Positions 41,698 to 49,303 of a stretch of 64,000 bases of DNA are shown here, piece by piece (within the stretch, counting starts at the first letter, position 1; every line of letters begins with the position of its first letter). Source of the DNA: a virus. The stretch is taken from positions 1 to 64,000 of the IMG/VR virus record IMGVR_UViG_3300032241_003323; one strand, written 5' to 3'. A program made the position numbers and the translations under genes. Under the pieces are notes generated by a model that saw nothing but the letters and a program-made list of their open reading frames with translations, was not told where the DNA came from and made no database searches.

Positions 41698-42677
41698 TCA
41701 AAAAAGCTTTTCAATCGACCATAGTTCTGGTAAATATTTTGGATTCATTGTCTCAACAAAATGTCTTCGCCAACGCTCGACAAAAATTTGAATGTTATCA
41801 ATATTTTCAACAACAAATTTTCCATATTCTTTATAACCTTCAGAAATTTTCCACATATAATGTCCTGCAACTTCATTTATATCATCATCGGTAATTTGAT
41901 CTTTTTTAAGATATTCTTTAATTACACTCAACAAAAAAAGATAACGAGATTCAGGAATTTTTTTGCCAAAATTACACAATGCACGAGCGGCATTAACAGC
42001 TTTTCCAACATCAGGCATATACACTTGATTTGATCCAAATTTAAGATCATAGCCTAATTCTTTGCAAATAAATTTTTTAAATTTATTTGCTTCTAATTCA
42101 TATTTTTCATGACATGAAAGACATAAAAGAAGAATATCATGATAATTGTGTTCTTTGACAAATTCAGGCATATGACGACGAAATACATGAGGAACAACAT
42201 GATGTCGATTTAAATTTTCGGCATCCCCACAAACAACACATTGATTTAATTTTTTGGCAAAATAATAAGAATCTTTACCCCATCCTAAACCACCCGGATT
42301 AAAATTAAATCGTAAAATAGGAGGACAATCAGAAACTATATCTACAGCACTACGATTTAAATACCACAAAGCTTTACGATAATCACAATAAAACATAAAA
42401 TCTCCATCTGGAGATTGCACACAAATATTTCCATAAAGTGTTTTTTCAATGCAATACGTGATCCTTTTTTTGAATTATCCTTCATAAATTTCACATCGTC
42501 CCATTCTTTTGCATCTAATTCAAATTGAATCGTTGTTGGTTTAATAAAAAGTAATTTACAAAATCCACAATCCAACAAATGGCCAGCATCGTTTTGGCTA
42601 ACCATACGAATAAAATTGTTTGATTTATCAATCAATTTTATTCTCGGATCTTTGTTATAATTATTCAAATCTTTCAC
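41698..42677 (-). pseudogene. HNH endonuclease gene interrupted by one frameshift
   Basis: Two overlapping frames make one protein. The first (GTG at 42677, AAGGA eight bases upstream) runs to '...GSRIALKK' and then reads out of frame to 42357. The second, from about 42446 down to 41698, continues 'TLYGNICVQSPDGDFMFYCDYRKALWYL...' and holds the HNH core: CVVCGDAENLNRHHVVP and 'DILLLCLSCHEKYE'. The join is at a run of six A (minus strand); a -1 shift or one extra A restores a single frame of about 325 residues. The second frame has no good start of its own. So this is a frameshifted gene, an assembly indel, or programmed frameshifting. It lies next to the CRISPR array. Confidence 0.7.
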
Positions 42678-42727
42678 TTTAAAAATCCTTCAATTTGATT
42701 TGACGGGTGTATGTAACTATTTTTTAG

Positions 42728-42898
42728 CTATTCATCTCTTAGATTTTCAACAATTGAACAAAACAGTTCTTTTTGTTTTGTGGTCATTTGATTGTAGCCA
42801 CATTTTGGATAGCCAGAATGAATATAGCAATGTTTGATTAAATCGCAAAGATCTTTACGACACAGACTACTCCACCAATGACACAATTTTTCAAACAT
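42728..42898 (-). CDS. Small Cys-rich protein downstream of the array
   Basis: 56 residues from the ATG at 42898. Five Cys and several His ('KLCHWWSSLCRKDLCDLIKHCYIHSGYPKCGY') suggest a zinc-bound fold. The frame stays open upstream into the CRISPR repeats, but that part is translated repeat and not real. No ribosome site is visible. It would be transcribed with the array. Could be a small CRISPR-linked or unrelated protein. Confidence 0.4.
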   Translation of the reverse strand: MFEKLCHWWSSLCRKDLCDLIKHCYIHSGYPKCGYNQMTTKQKELFCSIVENLRDE

Positions 42899-42933
42899 TA
42901 AAAATACTTTAAAAAATTTAATTGTGGCAGGTT

Positions 42934-43964
42934 GTGTCAACGAAGGACACAATTTTTGGTGATTGCAAGAGGATTTTGGCGGAACACAAGGCTGTCGCAA
43001 GAAGGTGTCAACGAAGGACACAATTGTTGGCGATTTAAAATTACATTGCAAGAGAAGTCCATTGAACATCCCGTTTTGAGGTACATCGTGTCAACGAAGG
43101 ACACAATTGTTGGTGCAAGCTCTTCGAGGCCAACCAATGAAGTGTCAACGAAGGACACAATTTTTGGTGATTGCAAGATAATTCCAGTCAAAGAATCGTA
43201 GACGGCCAGCGAAGTGTCAACGAAGGACACAATTGTTGGTGATTACAAGATGAGGATGCTTGCAAGAGCCTGCAATTGAAGGTAGTGTCAACGAAGGACA
43301 CAATTGTGTGTCAACGAAGGACACAATTGTTGGTGATTGCAAGTTGATTATGAAGACAAAAAAAATGGATGTTTTCAGATCGTGTCAACGAATGACACAA
43401 TTGCTGGTGATTGCAAGCAGTAGACGATTCCCATTAGGTGTCAACGAAGGACACAATTATTGGTGATTGCAAGGAATTTAAAGGGAAAAAGTAAGAAAGA
43501 GAGAATTTAGGTGTCAACGAAGGACACAATTTTTGGTGATTGCAAACCAGTGCATTTTCGATTCTGGTCCCCGCTCGAAAGGCGTGTCAACGAAGGACAC
43601 AATTTTTGGTGATTGCAAAAATTTAAAATCAATTGGTGTGTGTCAACGAAGGACACAATTTTTGGTGATTGCAAAATATTTCTGATCCTGAAACCGGATC
43701 AACTCTAGCCCGTGTCAACGAAGGACACAATTTTTGGTGATTGCAAATTGTAAAGCTAATTCATCAGTACCAATTTCATTCATGTGTCAACGAAGGACAC
43801 AATTTTTGGTGATTGCAAAGATGGAGTTAATCTATAAAACATATTACAGGAGAATGTGTCAACGAAGGACACAATTTTTGGTGATTGCAAAGGAGTAACT
43901 AGGGATATGTGCATTATTCCCCCTTCTTGTGTCAACGAAGGACACAATTTTTGGTGATTGCAAA
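42934..43964 (-). CRISPR. CRISPR array, 16 repeats, type V-I-like repeat
   Basis: Repeat of 36 bp; on the minus (crRNA) strand it begins TTTGCAATCACC and ends in GTGTCCTTCGTTGACAC, where GTGTC and GACAC form a 5-bp stem just before each spacer, the layout of Cas12i repeats. The seven repeats nearest the effector (43511-43964) are identical. The nine distal ones end in G instead of A on the plus strand and carry point changes; one has a 12-bp insertion (43005-43052), one a 4-bp deletion (43088-43119), and one is cut to 23 bp and abuts the next (43285-43307). There are 14 spacers: eleven of 35-38 bp and three of only 20-22 bp (43120, 43418, 43620). The degenerate end is the old trailer, so the leader faces the effector gene at 44152-47307. 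Confidence 0.97.
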
Positions 43965-43994
43965 GGCACCCCTTGAAAACACCTTACATTAAGG

Positions 43995-44023
43995 ATCATA
44001 ACATGAACCTTGCGAGCGGTCAA
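43995..44023 (-). promoter_or_regulatory. Sigma70-type promoter for the CRISPR array
   Basis: On the minus strand, TTGACC (44023-44018), a 17-bp spacer, then TATGAT (44000-43995). Both hexamers differ by one base from consensus and the spacing is optimal. The start would fall at about 43988, some 25 bases before the first repeat at 43964. Host RNA polymerase could therefore make pre-crRNA from the beginning of infection. Confidence 0.75.
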
Positions 44024-44092
44024 GATTTTTATTGCAAATTTCTTCAATAAACAAAGATTTATGATTCACAAATCTTTACCACAAAACAGCTT

Positions 44093-44147
44093 ATCATTTG
44101 CGAGCGACCAAGCGGTTTTTGAGACCACCTAATCGCTCGCAAATGAT
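44093..44147. terminator. 15-bp inverted repeat after the effector gene
   Basis: ATCATTTGCGAGCGA (44093-44107) and TCGCTCGCAAATGAT (44133-44147) pair perfectly around a 25-base loop, starting four bases after the effector's stop. No T run follows on the minus strand, so it may be an RNA-processing or stabilising hairpin or an operator. The core TTGCGAGCG also occurs at 44010-44024 (13 of 15 bases alike), where it overlaps the -35 region of the array promoter, so a protein could bind both. Confidence 0.55.
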
Positions 44148-44151
44148 TCAA

Positions 44152-47100
44152 TCAACTATTTTGCTGAGGAAAGATTGTCAATCCAACATTGATAGCCGCC
44201 ACTTCATCAGCATCGGATAAATAACAGGAGCCACCAAATGAGAAAGGAACTGCCCCTGTAACAACATTCTTAGAAGCAAGATAATATCTTCCACCCCTAA
44301 GAGGCATCACAATATTCACATTGCCAAAATTCTTAATTAAAATATCTTTAAATTTAGAAAGTGACAATTTGTTTTTAGTAATTTTTTCTTCATGCTCGAC
44401 CAAACCATAATGATCCAAAAATTGTTTGGTCGCAGAGTTGTAATAATAAGCAGTTCCGTTCTTATTGTTTTTCAAATAAGACGAAAGCTTTTTAAGATGC
44501 CATTCTTCCACATCATCAACTGAAAGATAAGCAAATCTTGCTTTCATATGATCCACAGATTCCACTTTCAACAAAGTATTATTGTAAACGAATGGATCTT
44601 GATGACTGGTGTAATGAGGTGGAGCATCTTTAAAATGTATATTGTGAAGTAGACACATTTCTTTAATCTTCTTCTCAACACCTCGTGCCAACCAATCCAT
44701 ATTTTTATTGTTTTGCTTTTTCGTATTGTTTTTACTTCCAGTAGAAGAAAGTCCAAATTCTCCACAAATAATATTGCAACCTTCCATATTGGCGATTGTC
44801 ACAATGGTATTGGAAATTTTGTTAATTTTTTCTCGACATTTGTTTTTACGACTTCGCTCAAGATCCTTACGGATCTCAAAAATCTCAGGATCATTATCCT
44901 GTTTTTGCTCATCGGTACTGATGTTCAAACCAGTGCTTGCTGCAAAATAAGCACTAATCAAACTCTTTGCCGACCTAAAAGCCGAAAAAGAATGGTGATT
45001 CAAAGAGGAAACGTTTCGGATTGAAGCTTGCTCTTTAGCAAGAAAAGAAATAATTTCTTTGCGACATTCATCCAATTTCACACCAGAAGTTCCTCTAACA
45101 ATCTTCCTTAAAATTGCAGAGTATTTGTAATTATACTCATAAAGACTTGGCTTCCGACTCTCAATCTTCTCCAATTCTTCCAACATATCACAATTTTCAT
45201 TATTTTTTCCAATAATGAAACGATATTTTGAAACGAAATTTTTACGTTGATTTCTCCAATTTTCATATTTCTCAAAAGATAGACCAGAATAACTCAATGG
45301 ATCATAATTATTTTGGCCAACTTGAATATTGGAACGAATCTTTCCTGTTTCATTCACTTGAACATAATGACCCCTGAAAGGGATTGCACCAGAATCAAAT
45401 GAATTACAAACGTTCATAACAGCATAAGCATGAGATTGAGTCTGATTCTGATCATAACTCATAATCTTATCTCCCACCTTCAAACCTTCAAACTTTTTAT
45501 GATTAACTTTAATTTTAAAGTTAATTGTTGCTTTGAAATTATTATGATCAAATCTAACACCAATAGAAGCAATTTTCTCGTTCCAATTGATGTTTGGCAA
45601 AGAGTTGTTTTTGATTGATTCCTGAAGACGTAGCAACCTTTTCTTGGTTTTACGGTACTTTTGAGGATTTTCACGCAAAGATTGCAAGCTAGACTCACAA
45701 ATCTTTTTGCCAATGCCACCAAAACGACCTCCACGAATAGCTACAGGATCTCCCTTGAATTCAGGATTGTGTGCATAAACCTCTTCTAAAAACCTCACAT
45801 TGTGAATGTAATAATGATGATCTTCCCATTTTTTGCCATTCAAGACCCTGAGAATCATCCAAATTCTAGAATCTGGAGATCCTGGACGATCTGTTTTTTT
45901 AGCCTTATTAGGGGGAATCAAACAACCATACATTGCCGAACCCGTAGAAAATGTATAATTGTTATTTCCGTCTTTGGTAGGATGAACTTTGTGATCTTTA
46001 TATCTTTGAATCAATTGATTGTACGAAGCCGCACCAATAATTTGTTTGCAACTTAGATCTCGTAGAGTCAAAACATACTCACACAAAGATGGAATCGGAT
46101 CTTTGACAGAACCCCTTAATTCGGAACAATATTCTTTAACTGCTTCAGTTGAATCCCCAATATTTTTATAAATTTTGAATAACTGAGAAAGATTCTCGCC
46201 ACCCAAATGGTAAGGACAAATCACAAAATTGTTAGAACCTTGGAAATAATGGCTATCAAAATAATTGTTAAGCATCGCAGAATTCTGCATAGCTTGAACA
46301 TTTGATTCTAAATCTTTCTTGTTTTGCAACCTTTTTACAGCGAAATTATAATTTACAGTGTTTTTAGGTTGAATTTCAGCCAAAGCTGCCTTGAAACATT
46401 CGCTATATGCTTTCGGATCATAAGAAAGATCAGATTGAATTTCAATATATTTAAGAAGACCCTGATTGTTTTTCCAAATCAATTTAGAGCTTTTTTCACA
46501 AACAATTTCATCGCATTTTTCCAATACTGATTGAATTGTGTTGGCTCCTAATTTTTTATTACTGTTTTCCAACAAAATATTCTGAATTTTTCCTCGCCGT
46601 CCTGCCGCTTTTCCAACATAAGTCTTGCTAAATTCTTTCATATCTTTTGCACCAGCAGCAGACAAAATAATCTGTTGCAAAACAGAATAATCATCTCCTA
46701 AATCTGAATTTAGAATAAGTTCTTTGATCTTTTTAACCACGCCAACTTTGAATTCCCTATCTTCTTTTTTACCATTGCCAAAAATTCTAGAAATAGATGC
46801 CGATGCTTCTATATTTGGAAAATTATAAATTGGCAAAATGTTTTCACGAACCATGACTTTCAAATCATAATCAAAATCACCAATCTGTGATTTAAGATCT
46901 TCATAAGCCCGAAGACCATCAATCCAAACATAATCTTCACCAATCGGAGAATTCAAAAATTCAGCAGCCAATTCACTGGCTTCGTGGCCAACAACAGATT
47001 CAAATTTGCCTCGCATAACAGGTTGAGGAATTTGATATTTCGCCAAATCAGAATTAGAACGAACAGGTCTAAAGCGATTAATGGCGTAAATCAAATCCAT

Positions 47101-47307
47101 GTCCAAACTTTTTTCTTTTTTGATAATTTTAATATTTTCCCGAGCAATTTCAGGAGTTATTCCACCATAAAAAGCAACAAGAAGACCCCGAAAAACATTT
47201 GTGGTGTTTTTTAGAGCAACACCTGTATCTCGAAGATACTTAATGTTCTTCTCACTGTTTGCAAAAAGATTAGAATTATAGGTCTTAATGGCAGTAATCT
47301 CAGACAT
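44152..47307 (-). CDS. cas12i: Cas12i-like type V CRISPR effector
   Basis: 1,051 residues from the ATG at 47307 (AAGGA eight bases upstream); the frame is open to a TTG at 47361 that lacks a site. The C-terminal half has a split RuvC nuclease: motif I 'GDKIMSYDQNQT' (Asp619), motif II 'IICGEFGLS' (Glu850), motif III 'LSDADEVAAINVGL' (Asp1032/1034). There is no HNH domain and no CxxC zinc finger. Size, RuvC order and the repeat hairpin fit Cas12i, which needs only a crRNA, processes it itself and cuts or nicks DNA guided by it. The N-terminal ~600 residues (recognition and wedge lobes) are not recognisable by motif. The array lies 188 bases downstream on the same strand. No cas1, cas2 or cas4 is present. 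Another small type V subtype (such as V-C) is the main alternative. Confidence 0.85.
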   Translation of the reverse strand: MSEITAIKTYNSNLFANSEKNIKYLRDTGVALKNTTNVFRGLLVAFYGGITPEIARENIKIIKKEKSLDMDLIYAINRFRPVRSNSDLAKYQIPQPVMRGKFESVVGHEASELAAEFLNSPIGEDYVWIDGLRAYEDLKSQIGDFDYDLKVMVRENILPIYNFPNIEASASISRIFGNGKKEDREFKVGVVKKIKELILNSDLGDDYSVLQQIILSAAGAKDMKEFSKTYVGKAAGRRGKIQNILLENSNKKLGANTIQSVLEKCDEIVCEKSSKLIWKNNQGLLKYIEIQSDLSYDPKAYSECFKAALAEIQPKNTVNYNFAVKRLQNKKDLESNVQAMQNSAMLNNYFDSHYFQGSNNFVICPYHLGGENLSQLFKIYKNIGDSTEAVKEYCSELRGSVKDPIPSLCEYVLTLRDLSCKQIIGAASYNQLIQRYKDHKVHPTKDGNNNYTFSTGSAMYGCLIPPNKAKKTDRPGSPDSRIWMILRVLNGKKWEDHHYYIHNVRFLEEVYAHNPEFKGDPVAIRGGRFGGIGKKICESSLQSLRENPQKYRKTKKRLLRLQESIKNNSLPNINWNEKIASIGVRFDHNNFKATINFKIKVNHKKFEGLKVGDKIMSYDQNQTQSHAYAVMNVCNSFDSGAIPFRGHYVQVNETGKIRSNIQVGQNNYDPLSYSGLSFEKYENWRNQRKNFVSKYRFIIGKNNENCDMLEELEKIESRKPSLYEYNYKYSAILRKIVRGTSGVKLDECRKEIISFLAKEQASIRNVSSLNHHSFSAFRSAKSLISAYFAASTGLNISTDEQKQDNDPEIFEIRKDLERSRKNKCREKINKISNTIVTIANMEGCNIICGEFGLSSTGSKNNTKKQNNKNMDWLARGVEKKIKEMCLLHNIHFKDAPPHYTSHQDPFVYNNTLLKVESVDHMKARFAYLSVDDVEEWHLKKLSSYLKNNKNGTAYYYNSATKQFLDHYGLVEHEEKITKNKLSLSKFKDILIKNFGNVNIVMPLRGGRYYLASKNVVTGAVPFSFGGSCYLSDADEVAAINVGLTIFPQQNS

Positions 47308-47336
47308 TTTGAATTCCTTTTTGAAAATGGGAAAAA

Positions 47337-47362
47337 GAGTCAACGAAGGACGAGCTTGCAAG
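47337..47362 (-). repeat. Isolated CRISPR-repeat-like element in the cas12i leader
   Basis: GAGTCAACGAAGGAC (plus strand) matches 14 of the first 15 repeat bases, and TTGCAAG follows after only four bases, so the middle of the repeat is missing. It keeps the orientation of the array and lies 30-55 bases before the effector ATG, inside its likely 5' leader. It could be a relic of a second array, a Cas12i binding site for autoregulation, or the repeat part of a guide acting on the cas promoter. Confidence 0.7.
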
Positions 47363-47386
47363 GTACAAATACGCTAAAATCACTAT

Positions 47387-47914
47387 TCACTTGTTCATAA
47401 AATCCATTCGGAAGAATTCAATTGATTTTCCTTTAAATCTTGAATCATTTTTGTTTTGATTGTAATGATCACGAATCTTTTTAATCTCTTCGGGAGTTAA
47501 ATTAGAAGATCCTTTTAAATTGTTACAAATAGAACACATGGTTTGATAGTTTGAGACATAATCTTTGCCACCAAGAGACTTAGGAACAATATGATCCTTA
47601 GTCATCAAAATCAATTCGCCATCTTCTTCTGCATAAAGATTGAAATGCGGACTTTCATCCGAACGAAAACGCTCTAAAAAAAATTTAGTTCCAGCTATGC
47701 CACAAGAAACACAATTCATACTTTTTTGAAATGTAAAATATCTTTGTGAATTCATCTTTACAAGATACTTCACACCATTAACTTCATATTCTCTTTTCGG
47801 ATCAAATTCAAAAGAATTTTCGATAAATGGCATTACGTCTTCAATTTTGAATTCACCGAGCCTAATAAGATTCTTTGTATTTTTTTGTTGGTTTTTTTGG
47901 CGACAACCAGACAT
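47387..47914 (-). CDS. HNH endonuclease
   Basis: 175 residues from the ATG at 47914 (GGAG eight bases upstream). The C-terminal half is a classic HNH: 'MNCVSCG', 'MTKDHIVPKSLGGKDYVSNYQTMCSICNNLKG' with two Cys pairs, His of 'DHIVP', Asn of 'NYQ' and Asn/His end. The N-terminal 80 residues are not recognised. It lies 79 bases upstream of the cas12i ATG on the same strand. It may be a homing nuclease or a host-DNA nuclease; a part in CRISPR function is possible but not shown. Confidence 0.85.
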   Translation of the reverse strand: MSGCRQKNQQKNTKNLIRLGEFKIEDVMPFIENSFEFDPKREYEVNGVKYLVKMNSQRYFTFQKSMNCVSCGIAGTKFFLERFRSDESPHFNLYAEEDGELILMTKDHIVPKSLGGKDYVSNYQTMCSICNNLKGSSNLTPEEIKKIRDHYNQNKNDSRFKGKSIEFFRMDFMNK

Positions 47915-48002
47915 GAACAAAACTCCAGTTTTTAGAAAAATTTTTCAATACCCAATAAACTAATACCATGAATTCTAAATAAGTCAATATTTTTCTTAAC
48001 AA

Positions 48003-48039
48003 CCAAAAAAAATAAAAAGCCAGCCTGAAAAGGATGGCT
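48003..48039 (-). terminator. Rho-independent terminator
   Basis: On the minus strand AGCCATCC, loop TTTTCA, GGCTGGCT, then TTTTTATTTTTTTT. The stem has one mismatch. It closes the transcript of the small head-protein genes at 48168-48827 and isolates the HNH/cas12i/CRISPR unit. The rest of 47915-48167 holds no convincing gene. Confidence 0.75.
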
Positions 48040-48167
48040 GTGTATCTCTGACATCTCTTTAAGGAGGAAAATACTATTCCATCCAATATCGGCGTGCCAG
48101 AAGCCGCTGGCATTGTTTGGCCAAGTTTTTGCCATTTTCGGTCAACGCAACCGAACAAAAAGCATAT

Positions 48168-48347
48168 TCAAATACAGCCCAAAGCCTTTTTACCTTTTTT
48201 CTTGCATGCCTCTGGACCATGAAACCCAATAGTATCAAGAGGCTTTCTTCTGACCATTTCTCCAGCCCCTATAGGCAAAGAATATACCGCAATTGAATTG
48301 GTTCCTGTGCCAGATTCCTTTAACTCAAGCCACTCTTTAAATCCCAT
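48168..48347 (-). CDS. Small protein with capsid-targeting-like N-terminus
   Basis: 59 residues found on the minus strand between longer genes. It begins MGFKEWLELKE, the F-x-x-W-L-E form of the shared head-targeting motif. The remainder is small and basic ('MVRRKPLDTIGFHGPEACKKKGKKALGCI'). AGGAG lies six bases before the ATG at 48347, an excellent site. It follows another candidate head protein and is closed by a terminator. DNA-binding or internal head protein is inferred. Confidence 0.7.
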   Translation of the reverse strand: MGFKEWLELKESGTGTNSIAVYSLPIGAGEMVRRKPLDTIGFHGPEACKKKGKKALGCI

Positions 48348-48359
48348 AAATAGCTCCTA

Positions 48360-48827
48360 TTAAGACATAGCTGGAGGACCAGATTGACCTTGCAATGCTG
48401 GAGTCCATCCAGTAGTGATAAATTTTTCCAATTCCTCTCGACCCAAATGATATTCTTTCGTGTCTTTATAACTGGACTTATTCAATCTATTGCCATGCAA
48501 ATAACTTCTATCACGTTTTTGTGGTTTAAGTCGAATAGAAGCACCTCCTTGTGGAGTCATAGAACCAGGAACGATTTCCCAAGCTGAAAGTTTGTACATA
48601 ACATCTGGATCTTTTCCAATACCAAAGTGAGCAGAAACTTGTGGTTCTTTTAGTGCTTTAACAATGTCTTTCCATTCAATTCCCATTTCATCGCCAAGAA
48701 CAGCAAAATAATCTTCTTTATCTGAAGATTTATCTGAATTATCACCCATAGACGAATCACGAGATTTTTCTGGAGTTGGGTCCATATCTTCTATAAATTT
48801 CTTAAAACCATATAAAGTGAATTTCAT
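48360..48827 (-). CDS. Hypothetical protein with capsid-targeting-like N-terminus
   Basis: 155 residues from the ATG at 48827; upstream in-frame sequence is the shadow of the opposite-strand gene. The N-terminus MKFTLYGFKKFIEDMDP carries F-x-x-F-I-E, as in the other head-targeting candidates. A Ser/Asp/Lys linker leads to a domain with 'AVLGDEMGIEWKDIVKALKEPQVSAHFGIG', then 'YKLSAWEIVPGSMTPQGGASIRLKPQ'. No enzyme motif. It is followed at 48347 by another small protein of the same class. Confidence 0.6.
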   Translation of the reverse strand: MKFTLYGFKKFIEDMDPTPEKSRDSSMGDNSDKSSDKEDYFAVLGDEMGIEWKDIVKALKEPQVSAHFGIGKDPDVMYKLSAWEIVPGSMTPQGGASIRLKPQKRDRSYLHGNRLNKSSYKDTKEYHLGREELEKFITTGWTPALQGQSGPPAMS

Positions 48828-48855
48828 AATTGTATATATAATAGTCGGAGGAATT

Positions 48856-49296
48856 ATGAATAATAACAAATATTTTAACACACCATCTCCAGGATTTTCT
48901 AAATTCCGTGAACTTATGGATTGCTGGGATAAACACTGTTTTTTTGAACAACAAGAAAAATCTATTAATGATCTAATGGATCGCCACGGAATGATACTAT
49001 TTTTCAAAAAAGATAACGATTTGTTTGGATCACCTGAAGATAGCCGATTAATATTTGCAAAATTAAAAAATGATGAAGAAGACGATCCAATGCAACCTGG
49101 ATTTAAAGATGAAGCTAAATTTTTAGGAATTAATATTCTAAAAGCTATGTTTGGATCTTCTGAAGATTCTGTAGAAAATTTATTTGGCAACAATGATATT
49201 CCGCATATTCATGTCTGTGATAGAGAAGATGTCATTAAAACAATCATGAGTCATAAACCAAAAAAAGAAAAATCCAAAAAGAAGAAAAAGAAATAA
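48856..49296 (+). CDS. Hypothetical protein
   Basis: 146 residues from the ATG at 48856 (GGAGG four bases upstream). Acidic and Phe-rich, with a Lys-only tail ('KPKKEKSKKKKKK'). It contains 'DRHGMILFFKKDNDLFGSPEDSRLIFAKLKND' and a mid-protein 'FLGINILKAMFGSSEDSVENLFG'. Seven bases separate it from the next plus-strand gene. No family recognised. Confidence 0.6.
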   Translation: MNNNKYFNTPSPGFSKFRELMDCWDKHCFFEQQEKSINDLMDRHGMILFFKKDNDLFGSPEDSRLIFAKLKNDEEDDPMQPGFKDEAKFLGINILKAMFGSSEDSVENLFGNNDIPHIHVCDREDVIKTIMSHKPKKEKSKKKKKK

Positions 49297-49303
49297 GGTT
49301 TAA

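Noticed and set aside
42937-43466. Open frames through the CRISPR array with repeated 'SFVDTS' or 'VNEGHN' peptides
   Set aside because: They are the repeats read in different frames, with no ribosome sites or protein-like content outside the repeats.
42934-43964. TTGACA inside each repeat as a -35 element
   Set aside because: It is part of the repeat hairpin (CGTTGACAC) and no -10 at proper spacing recurs in the spacers.
43980-44150. A tracrRNA between the array and effector
   Set aside because: No anti-repeat complementary to the CRISPR repeat was found by eye; the repeat-like element at 47337 is in direct, not inverted, orientation, and Cas12i-type systems do not need one.
48141-48152. 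GTCAACGCAAC as another CRISPR repeat fragment
   Set aside because: Only seven contiguous bases agree with the repeat, which is expected by chance.
47862-48158. Minus-strand frames of 67 and 98 codons between the HNH gene and the small head-protein gene
   Set aside because: They run through a clear terminator hairpin at 48003-48039, overlap the HNH start and have no ribosome site.
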